Shown here in pieces: positions 7,606 through 13,780 of a stretch of 28,073 nucleotides of DNA. Location: positions 1 to 28,073 of the IMG/VR virus record IMGVR_UViG_3300006086_000027; one strand, given 5' to 3'. The DNA comes from a virus. The stretch's first letter is position 1, and each line of letters begins with the position of its first letter. A program made the translations under genes and the position numbers. The notes beneath the pieces were generated by a model that made no database searches, was not told where the DNA came from, and saw only the letters and a program-made list of their open reading frames with translations.

Positions 7606-8077
7606 ATGTGTAATTCTCAAAGGTTCGATGGAGATTGTCCTTCGTTCAATTTTCGATGGGTCAGAAGTTGAGCGCCGTCACGTTGAAAACACAATAACTA
7701 CGGCTGGTCGTGCGTGGGTTCTTCAGCATATTGCGGGAAGTGCGGTGTTCGGTGGAAACACCACGGCACCACTTTCTTATATGGCAATAGGAACTGCTAC
7801 GACTGCGCCTGCAACGTCGGATACGGCACTGGGATCAGAAACTACTCGAAAAGCAGTAACTGCCGGCGGTTCATTTGTGACGAGTAATCTTACGTCGAAT
7901 CCACCCAGTTATGAACTGGATTGCAGCTATGCGACGAACGAAGGAAATACGACCCTCGCTGAAGTCGGACTTCTTAACTCGTCTGCAAGTGGAACGATGC
8001 TCGCACACGCGACATTCGGGACAATTAACAAGACGACTTCGAACACACTTTCGATCTCGTACACAATCTCTGCATAG
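7595..8077 (+). CDS. Beta-rich virion protein
   Basis: A 160-residue protein resembles a common class of small phage structural proteins: an N-terminal NTITTAGRAWVL segment (residues 32-43), an AIGTATTAPATSDTALG loop (64-80), and an EVGLLNSSASGTMLAHATF (123-141) plus NTLSISYTI ending, which reads as antiparallel strands. Such proteins are usually tail-fibre or head-fibre components. The start is uncertain. ATG 7595 overlaps the methyltransferase gene by 11 bases and has AAGGA upstream; ATG 7628 (residue 12) would begin at MEIVLRSIF, which looks like the natural start of this family. It sits between the two glycan-enzyme genes and is a candidate target of them. Confidence 0.65.
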   Translation: MSSECVILKGSMEIVLRSIFDGSEVERRHVENTITTAGRAWVLQHIAGSAVFGGNTTAPLSYMAIGTATTAPATSDTALGSETTRKAVTAGGSFVTSNLTSNPPSYELDCSYATNEGNTTLAEVGLLNSSASGTMLAHATFGTINKTTSNTLSISYTISA

Positions 8078-8081
8078 GAGG
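8076..8081 (+). promoter_or_regulatory. Perfect AGGAGG overlapping a stop codon
   Basis: TAGGAGGAAAA again merges the stop of the upstream gene with the SD of the next. It stands four bases before ATG 8086 and strongly supports the tiny gene that follows. Confidence 0.7.
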
Positions 8082-8085
8082 AAAA

Positions 8086-8256
8086 ATGCCAGTTCCGTTG
8101 ATAATTCTTGCGGAAATTGCACTTGTGCTTTACATTCTGTTCGGATATCTATTAACATGGATTCCAACAGATCCTCCACAACCGAAGTGGATGGTTGCAC
8201 TAGTGTCTATTCTTGTAATAATCATTGTATTGTTGCTTAATCGTTCTATTCTTTGA
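8086..8256 (+). CDS. 56-residue two-helix membrane protein (holin-like candidate)
   Basis: A short frame begins at an ATG with a perfect AGGAGG and ends in TGA at 8254-8256. The 56-residue product has two hydrophobic helices, about residues 4-24 (LIILAEIALVLYILFGYLL) and 36-52 (MVALVSILVIIIVLLL). They are joined by a Pro-rich turn (TDPPQPK), with a short NRSIL tail. This is the size and topology of small class II-like holins. It could equally be a membrane anchor for the neighbouring glycan enzymes, since no endolysin gene is nearby. The reading frame differs from the shadows around it and fills an otherwise empty 190-base gap. Membrane nature is clear from sequence; function is inference. 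Confidence 0.65.
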   Translation: MPVPLIILAEIALVLYILFGYLLTWIPTDPPQPKWMVALVSILVIIIVLLLNRSIL

Positions 8257-8265
8257 GGTCATAAC

Positions 8266-9522
8266 GTGAATCCTGCTAATATGCAAGTTTCGTCGAAAAC
8301 TGGAGTTCTCATTGGAATTCCGACTCTTGGACGGCCAGTGTCTCTTGCATGGGCGTCTGCTTATAAGAGCTTGCATCCGCCTATTAATTATAATATGAAT
8401 GTCATGCAAATAAATGGAGCGCCGGTTGCGGAGGCTAGAAATGCAATTTCTGCTAAAGCATTGGAACTGGATTCTCGCTATGTCTTTTTCCTTGGTGACG
8501 ATGTCGTTGTTCCTCCTCATACTCTTCGACAATTTATCACACGGATGGAAAATAATCCTACCATTGGCGTTATTGGTGGAATATATTGTGCTAAATCTGA
8601 TCCACCTGCGCCGTTGGTTTTCCGAGGAAACGGGCAGGGATCGTACTGGGACTGGAAAGTAGGTGAATTCTTTGAAGTCACGGGTCTCGGAATGGATTGT
8701 ACGCTTGTGCGTACTGAGATCTTCAAAAAACTATCCAAACCTTGGTACAAGACAACAAATTCTGATCAGTTCGAGAACGGAATTAACCAGGCAGATCAAT
8801 GGACTGAGGATCTTTGGTTTCTTAAACGTGTTTCTTCGGAAACTGATTATAAGATTTATTGTGATGCTACGATTTTATGTGATCACGAGGATGCCTATTC
8901 GGGGAAGAAATGGAATTTACCCGCTTACTCTCTTCCTACTCGAAAGGCTGCGTTTTCGGATGGAGAATTAAAAATAATTGATATCGGGTCAGGAGAAACC
9001 AGACGGGATTTTAATGGAATTAAACCGATTCGAGTGGATATCCGTGAGGAGTGTGAGCCGGATTACAGGTGTGATGTACGAAATCTGCCATTTGCGGATA
9101 ACTCTTTTGATATTGTTTTTAGTTCTCACGTTCTTGAGCATTTTGACCGTGCTACTTGGAAGAGTGTTCTTACGGAGTGGACACGTCTGGTGGCGAAAGA
9201 TGGTAAACTCATACTTATTCTTCCAAACATAATGTGGGCAGCACAACGGATGGTTAATGACAAGGTAATCGATAATGACGTCCTTAACGTGCTGTATGGT
9301 GCGCAATCAAATCCATTTGACTATCATTATAATGGACTCACACCGGAAAGAGTTAAAGAGGCTCTTACTGAGTTGGGATTTGAAATCAAAGAAGTCAAAT
9401 GTGAATATTATAACATGGTTATAGAAGCGGTGAGACGAGTTCCGAAAGTAATTGAGTCAAGGGAAGCAGTAGTAGCTACAATAGTTCCAGCCGCTGCGAA
9501 GCACGGGAGGAAACGGAAGTGA
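8266..9522 (+). CDS. Bifunctional glycosyltransferase-methyltransferase fusion
   Basis: A 418-residue protein with two enzyme domains. Residues about 12-225 form a GT-A glycosyltransferase: N-terminal strand VLIGIPTLGRP, an ARNA element (57-60) before the donor site, VFFLGDDVVVPP (73-84) with GDD at 77-79 as the metal site, TEDLWF (180-185) as the likely catalytic/acceptor motif, and H207 in CDHED. Residues about 235-395 form a class I methyltransferase: IIDIGSG (237-243), VDIRE (257-261), CDVRNLPFADNSFD (269-282) and SHVLEHF (287-293). The order matches the separate genes at 6276 and 7072. The start is GTG with GAGG seven bases before it. Likely cytoplasmic. Sugar, acceptor and methylated position are unknown. 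Confidence 0.78.
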   Translation: MNPANMQVSSKTGVLIGIPTLGRPVSLAWASAYKSLHPPINYNMNVMQINGAPVAEARNAISAKALELDSRYVFFLGDDVVVPPHTLRQFITRMENNPTIGVIGGIYCAKSDPPAPLVFRGNGQGSYWDWKVGEFFEVTGLGMDCTLVRTEIFKKLSKPWYKTTNSDQFENGINQADQWTEDLWFLKRVSSETDYKIYCDATILCDHEDAYSGKKWNLPAYSLPTRKAAFSDGELKIIDIGSGETRRDFNGIKPIRVDIREECEPDYRCDVRNLPFADNSFDIVFSSHVLEHFDRATWKSVLTEWTRLVAKDGKLILILPNIMWAAQRMVNDKVIDNDVLNVLYGAQSNPFDYHYNGLTPERVKEALTELGFEIKEVKCEYYNMVIEAVRRVPKVIESREAVVATIVPAAAKHGRKRK

Positions 9523-9995
9523 GTACAGTAAAAAGTAATTACGGGACAAGTAATCAGACAATAACTTGCACTTTCACCTCGCTTGCTAACAACGGACAAA
9601 GACAATCGACAGCAGTTGATAACACGAGTAACTTGTTTCTAGATGCTCTTGTATTTGTCAAAGTCAAAAGTGCAAGTGCATCCACTTCGTCAACTGGATT
9701 TGTTAACGTTTATGCATTTGGAACCACAGACGGAGGAACCACTTACTCAGATTCTGCTGGTGCTTCTGATGCTGGAATTACTCTCACAGCCCCGCCTAAT
9801 ATGAGATTAATTGGAGTAGTTAATGTAGTCGCAAATAGTACTACTTATAATGCGGGGCCATTCAGCGTCGCAGCCGCATTCGGTGGAATTCTTCCAGATC
9901 ATTGGGGAATAGTAATTGAAAATAAGACCGCAGCAACACTGGATGCGAGTGTAGGAAGTGCTTGGTATCAAGGAATTCTGCAAACGGTAGCATAA
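9519..9995 (+). CDS. Beta-rich virion structural protein
   Basis: A 158-residue protein starts at GTG 9519, overlapping the preceding stop (GTGA), with GGGAGGAAA upstream. It has the pattern of a jelly-roll-type phage protein. The N-terminus (ITCTFTSLANNGQRQSTAVDN) is followed by repeated strands (LDALVFVKVKSA, FVNVYAFGTTDGGTTY). It ends with a FGGILPDHWGIVIENKT segment and a last strand (AWYQGILQTVA). Proteins of this type are common next to tail-fibre or adhesin genes in tailed phages. It directly precedes the LamG-like protein with no gap and could form its attachment partner. Specific role unknown. Confidence 0.6.
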   Translation: MSTVKSNYGTSNQTITCTFTSLANNGQRQSTAVDNTSNLFLDALVFVKVKSASASTSSTGFVNVYAFGTTDGGTTYSDSAGASDAGITLTAPPNMRLIGVVNVVANSTTYNAGPFSVAAAFGGILPDHWGIVIENKTAATLDASVGSAWYQGILQTVA

Positions 9996-11594
9996 ATGCT
10001 TCTTGCTGACAGAGGATTTTTAGGACTTAAGCCTCCGCTTGGTGTAACTATCAAGCAGGGGCATCCTCTTGCTCAAGGAATGATAGCTTGTTTTCTCGCA
10101 AATGAAGGCGGTGGTCCGATTCGGGATCTTGTAACAGGTAATTCTGTTCCGCTAGTTAACGCGGGAGCTTGGGGAAACGCTCAGTTTGGACAAGGATTAG
10201 ATTGTTCGGGAGGAAATGATGCAGGTGCAATTGCTACCGCATGGGATCTTTTGAAGACAATAGGTAATGAAGTTACTTTACTGTGGAGAGGAGTTATAAA
10301 AGCAACACCGGCTAATTACTCTAATTTTATAGGTGTTTCGTACACTAATTCTAATACTTCCCCTTACCAAGCATATAACTTGGGTAGTAATACGGATTCC
10401 ACGAAGTATGATCTTTTTTGGAATTCTGGAGGTTTCACTAATGAATTTCAAGCAACTCCTGTTCAGGGAGCTTGGGATGGAACAGAACGTCAAGTTTGCG
10501 CAGTATTAAAGGGAGGGGCTTCAGGACAACTTCAACAAATTTACGAGGGTCCGGGATTGACATCTACGGGTATAACTAGTGGTAGTGCAGGTCCAAATTA
10601 TACTTCGAATTCTCAAATTGGTCTCGGAGTTTATTATAATGGAGCAGGCCGCAATGCTAATGTAATTATGCGGCATGGAATGATATGGAATAGAATTCTT
10701 TCACCTGCAGAAGTAGCTGAACTCTTTTATCATCCTTACATTTTTCTCGAATCTAAGTATAAACGATACTTTGTTCCCGGTCCTGCAACGAGTCCACTTT
10801 CGAAAACAGCTTCGGATCAACTTCCAGCCTGGACAGAATACTTTCAAGTAAATAATAATCAAGCTGCTGGCTTGGGTGTACTTCCAGGTGATAGTTTTCA
10901 ATTAGTTGATTCGATTTCTCTGCAAGGTCCCCCACCTAATTATTACATGATTCTTGGGGACAGAGTTAATTTATTCGATTTTCAAGGAATAGTCGAGGGT
11001 TATCCTTTACGGGAGTCAGATGTTCTTGCGCTAACGGATAAATTAAATTGGTGGTTGGTAGTTCTTAAAAGTTTTTCTGATACTCTTGCACTCTCAGATC
11101 AATTACAGACAATTCCTTCGGGCTTACGACTTGCAATTTCTGATCAACTAACAGCTTTACTTGATTCAGTTTCAAGAGCAAAGTCAATTGGGATCAGTCC
11201 AACTAGTAATAATTTCACATTTGGTGATAATGTTACTTTGTCAGATAGTTTTCAAGCGAAATTTAATACTTTAATGGCTCTTTCAGACACGCTTACAGCG
11301 ATGCTTGAAGGACTTAAGATTGGAACGGCTGGAAAACTTACTGACTCGATGTCATTATCCGACGGGGTCGCAACTTCGCTTACTGCGTTTCCAAGTGTTA
11401 CTGGGACAGGAGCCGATACGTTCTCATTTTCAGACGCAGTGAGAACTATGTTAAATCTTCCTTGGGTTCGTTTAACAGTTACTAAGAATGACACACTTGC
11501 ATTATCAGATAGTGTGTCTGTAGTTTCGGGACTGGAGTACAACGAATCTGGATTCATTAATCGACTTCGACGTTACTTGAATGATTTGAACTAA
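9996..11594 (+). CDS. LamG-like adhesin with repetitive C-terminus
   Basis: A 532-residue protein starts right after the previous stop with no spacing. Residues about 28-250 read as a LamG/concanavalin-like beta-sandwich. The GMIACFLANEGGGPIRDL start and the closing HGMIWNRILSPAEVAELF (228-244) are the usual opening and closing motifs of this fold in phage proteins. Such domains bind glycans. After a linker (to about 340), residues 341-510 contain about eight copies of a short LxLSD motif. The C-terminus ends in a basic helix (INRLRRYLNDLN). It is probably a virion surface adhesin or head/tail fibre and a plausible acceptor of modification by the neighbouring enzymes. Binding specificity cannot be read from the sequence. 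Confidence 0.68.
   Translation: MLLADRGFLGLKPPLGVTIKQGHPLAQGMIACFLANEGGGPIRDLVTGNSVPLVNAGAWGNAQFGQGLDCSGGNDAGAIATAWDLLKTIGNEVTLLWRGVIKATPANYSNFIGVSYTNSNTSPYQAYNLGSNTDSTKYDLFWNSGGFTNEFQATPVQGAWDGTERQVCAVLKGGASGQLQQIYEGPGLTSTGITSGSAGPNYTSNSQIGLGVYYNGAGRNANVIMRHGMIWNRILSPAEVAELFYHPYIFLESKYKRYFVPGPATSPLSKTASDQLPAWTEYFQVNNNQAAGLGVLPGDSFQLVDSISLQGPPPNYYMILGDRVNLFDFQGIVEGYPLRESDVLALTDKLNWWLVVLKSFSDTLALSDQLQTIPSGLRLAISDQLTALLDSVSRAKSIGISPTSNNFTFGDNVTLSDSFQAKFNTLMALSDTLTAMLEGLKIGTAGKLTDSMSLSDGVATSLTAFPSVTGTGADTFSFSDAVRTMLNLPWVRLTVTKNDTLALSDSVSVVSGLEYNESGFINRLRRYLNDLN
11016..11525 (+). repeat. About eight degenerate LxLSD protein repeats
   Basis: Within the LamG-like protein, residues 341-510 carry spaced copies of a short motif: VLALTDKL, TLALSDQL, RLAISDQL, NVTLSDSF, LMALSDTL, SMSLSDGV, FSFSDAV, TLALSDSV. 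Spacing is irregular (about 15-30 residues). DNA copies have diverged, so this is an old repeat at protein level; it suggests a fibrous or beta-solenoid stalk. Confidence 0.65.
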
Positions 11595-11603
11595 GCGAAG
11601 CTC

Positions 11604-12248
11604 ATGCCTTACTCGACGACACAACTAATTACGAATGTTCAGAGAAATTTGGACGACTTAGGATCGAATTTCTATGACCCGACGAATGATATTCTCCCAA
11701 GTTTGCAAGATGGTTACAACTTGGTTGCTGCTCTTACGGAATCCATCGAAACATACGTGTCCGTACCATTCCAAAGTGGACTCGTTTACTACGACTTCTC
11801 AAAATATATTCCTAACTACCTCAGAATATTTGGGATATACAATAATAATATCAACCGATGGATGTATCCGACCTCAATGCTTGAATTGTATCGAATTCGA
11901 GATAATTGGGAATTGGGAGCCGGAGATCCGTATTGGTTCTTACCGATCGATTACCACACGGTAGCACTATTTCCTGTCCAAGCGGTCGGAGTTGGTTCGA
12001 TGACAGTGATGTTTAAAGCTACTGCTGATACGCTAGTGAATTCGACTACTAACTTTCCACAACTTCCCCAGGAACATGGAAATGTACTCGAATTTTACAG
12101 CACAGATGATCTCTTGGATGAAGCTCAGGAGTGGTCAAAGGCGTTAGACTACTCTAACTTAATGGATAATAAGATTGAATCGATTCTCAAAGTACTTCGT
12201 GAAAGAAGTTCACCAAATCATCTATACTATAAGCAGAATACTTACTAG
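11604..12248 (+). CDS. Head-tail adaptor-like protein
   Basis: A 214-residue protein opens with a helical segment (TQLITNVQRNLDDLG, then DILPSLQDGYNLVAALTESIE). This is the pattern of podovirus adaptor proteins that join portal to tail. The middle is beta-rich (VYYDFSKYIPNYLRIFGIY, WFLPIDYHTVALFPVQA) and the end is a helical, charged stretch (DDLLDEAQEWSKALDY... LKVLRERSS). Position before the nozzle-like protein and beside the second adaptor-like gene supports a connector role. No perfect SD is seen before ATG 11604. Family name is not certain. Confidence 0.6.
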   Translation: MPYSTTQLITNVQRNLDDLGSNFYDPTNDILPSLQDGYNLVAALTESIETYVSVPFQSGLVYYDFSKYIPNYLRIFGIYNNNINRWMYPTSMLELYRIRDNWELGAGDPYWFLPIDYHTVALFPVQAVGVGSMTVMFKATADTLVNSTTNFPQLPQEHGNVLEFYSTDDLLDEAQEWSKALDYSNLMDNKIESILKVLRERSSPNHLYYKQNTY

Positions 12249-12251
12249 GAG
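12247..12251 (+). promoter_or_regulatory. SD overlapping a TAG stop
   Basis: TAGGAGACAAAATG combines the stop of the upstream gene with an AGGAG placed five bases before the ATG at 12257, the third case of this design in the window. Confidence 0.65.
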
Positions 12252-12256
12252 ACAAA

Positions 12257-12574
12257 ATGCCCACACTTACGACGCCGAGAACTGCATTTTACACACCTAC
12301 CAAGGCAGATCTGGATTATAATTCAGATTTCTGGAGTGGAAATAACCTTGGGATTCCGAAGGCCATGTTACTGACATTTTATCTCGGCCCCGATCCTAAG
12401 AACTACACATACTATGATTGGACGAAGTATGTGGAGCAGTTTTACAAGTCCCAAGCGTCGTCATATGGATTTCCTAATGACTTTAATGACGGATATGATG
12501 ACGCATTTGAGACTGCTAAAATTTACTTATGGAATAATGATCCGAGTTCGCCGCACATTAAAAATTACACATGA
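12257..12574 (+). CDS. Small hypothetical protein between adaptor genes
   Basis: A 105-residue protein is unusually rich in Tyr, Trp, Phe, Asn and Asp (FWSGNN, NYTYYDWTKYVEQFY, FPNDFNDGYDDAFE), with a strong AGGAG. The aromatic/acidic pattern suggests a small compact alpha/beta protein or a peptide lying on a partner. Its stop overlaps the next start (ATGA), so it is likely made in fixed ratio with the adaptor-like protein that follows. I do not recognise a family; its place suggests a tail-neck component. Confidence 0.6.
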   Translation: MPTLTTPRTAFYTPTKADLDYNSDFWSGNNLGIPKAMLLTFYLGPDPKNYTYYDWTKYVEQFYKSQASSYGFPNDFNDGYDDAFETAKIYLWNNDPSSPHIKNYT

Positions 12575-13323
12575 CACCGACATTCCCAGTCGAACTTTGG
12601 ACCACTTCTTACTTGTCTGATCTTAGTGTCGAAGCTGAGATTCAGATAAGTACGGAAGTTCCTTGTATTTACGTGAGATTTCCACTTCGCGTAGTTCAGG
12701 GAAAGAGTGTTTATCAATTTTCAGATCCTTCGGTCATGCCGACAGGAACTCAACGACTCAGCGGAATTATTCGAGTAACTTATCAGGGTTGGACGGTTCA
12801 TCCGATCTTTCAAAATCAACTTCGTAATATGGTAGTTCCTTTATTTCCTGAAGAAGGCGAGATCCAGAGTTCCCGTCCTTTCATGTATATGAGGTTAGGT
12901 TATGGAATTGACGGAATTAAACTCTATCCAAGCCCAAATCTTACCATTAACTATGATGGTTCTGATATCAACTCCCAAACCGGGATACAGAATAATGTTT
13001 GTGTGGGGGCCTGGAGAATCGCTGATCCTAGCGGGAATACTTATCGAATTCCCTCTTACATCCGAGACACTCTTGTCAGATACTATGTAATGGCACGAGC
13101 TTATAAGAAAGAGGGCAAGGGACAGAATTTGGAAGCTTCGAAATACTTTGAACAGAAGTATACGAAGCTTATGACTCGTTTCAAACGGATTGTTGGAAAT
13201 CTCTTTAGTTCTCGAACTCATGGATTTGGTGATCAATTTTTAAATACTTATGGGCAAAAGCCCCCACATCCGAGACTTCCACCTAATTTTGGAACTATTG
13301 TGAATGGATTTAATTCAGAATAA
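12571..13323 (+). CDS. Second head-tail adaptor / neck-like protein
   Basis: A 250-residue protein with a beta-rich N-terminal part (IQISTEVPCIYVRFPLRVVQG, IIRVTYQGWTVHPIF) and a helical C-terminal part (about 162-215, SYIRDTLVRYYVMARAYKKE then FEQKYTKLMTRFKRIV). The helical part resembles the helical section of podovirus gp4/gp11-type adaptors. It follows another adaptor-like gene and a small partner. The next gene in line is a homing-endonuclease-like insertion, then the nozzle-like protein. No enzymatic motif seen. Confident as structural; the exact ring it forms is inferred. Confidence 0.6.
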   Translation: MTPTFPVELWTTSYLSDLSVEAEIQISTEVPCIYVRFPLRVVQGKSVYQFSDPSVMPTGTQRLSGIIRVTYQGWTVHPIFQNQLRNMVVPLFPEEGEIQSSRPFMYMRLGYGIDGIKLYPSPNLTINYDGSDINSQTGIQNNVCVGAWRIADPSGNTYRIPSYIRDTLVRYYVMARAYKKEGKGQNLEASKYFEQKYTKLMTRFKRIVGNLFSSRTHGFGDQFLNTYGQKPPHPRLPPNFGTIVNGFNSE

Positions 13324-13329
13324 AGAATT

Positions 13330-13773
13330 ATGAAAACTTTACCTCTTACTAATTCTTGGAAACCTATTTTAATAGATGATGAGGATTTTGAATTTTTCAG
13401 AAAATTTAATTGGTATCTTCGTAGTGGTTATGCTGCTACTACAACAGCAGATCATACTAAAATGCATCAAATGCTAGGATTTTATAAACCAGATCATGCG
13501 GATAGAAATAAGTTAAATAATCAAAAATATAATCTTCGGGCTGCTACTAGTTCTCAAAATTGTGCTAATGTACCAAAAAATAAAATTACAGCTTCTAAGT
13601 ATAAGGGAATTGATTATGTAAAATCAAAAAACCATTGGAGAGTTCGAGTAAAATCTAATAGTACTTCAATTTATTGTGGAACTTATCTCACTGAAGAACT
13701 TGCAGCGAGAGCATATGATGAGTATGCAAGGAAATATCATGGAGAGTTTGCAGTATTAAATTTCCCCCAATAG
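13330..13773 (+). CDS. HNH homing-endonuclease-like protein with AP2 domain
   Basis: A 147-residue protein has the layout of phage HNH/AP2 endonucleases. An N-terminal DDEDFEFFRKFNWYL element (16-30) is followed by the HNH core: MH at 45-46, DH at 55-56, then LNN (62-64) and YNLR (67-70) before a TSSQNCAN tail (73-80). An AP2 DNA-binding domain covers about 88-145 (SKYKGI, HWRVRV, EELAARAYDEYARKYHGEFAVLNF). Such enzymes nick or cut DNA and spread their own gene. The gene is AT-richer than its neighbours: three hand-counted 60-base lines give 16-19 G/C, versus 24 in a nearby adaptor line. It sits between adaptor and nozzle genes without disrupting either. Gaps of 6 and 7 bases flank it. The catalytic residues look present, so it may be active. 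Confidence 0.85.
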   Translation: MKTLPLTNSWKPILIDDEDFEFFRKFNWYLRSGYAATTTADHTKMHQMLGFYKPDHADRNKLNNQKYNLRAATSSQNCANVPKNKITASKYKGIDYVKSKNHWRVRVKSNSTSIYCGTYLTEELAARAYDEYARKYHGEFAVLNFPQ

Positions 13774-13780
13774 TTAAAAA

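Noticed and set aside
8414-8971. Two plus-strand frames (82 and 102 codons) inside the GT-MT fusion
   Set aside because: They are alternate-frame shadows of a gene with clear enzyme motifs in its own frame.
11252-11557. 101-codon minus-strand frame with Ser/Val-rich low-complexity sequence
   Set aside because: It mirrors the LxLSD repeat DNA on the opposite strand and arises from the repeat composition.
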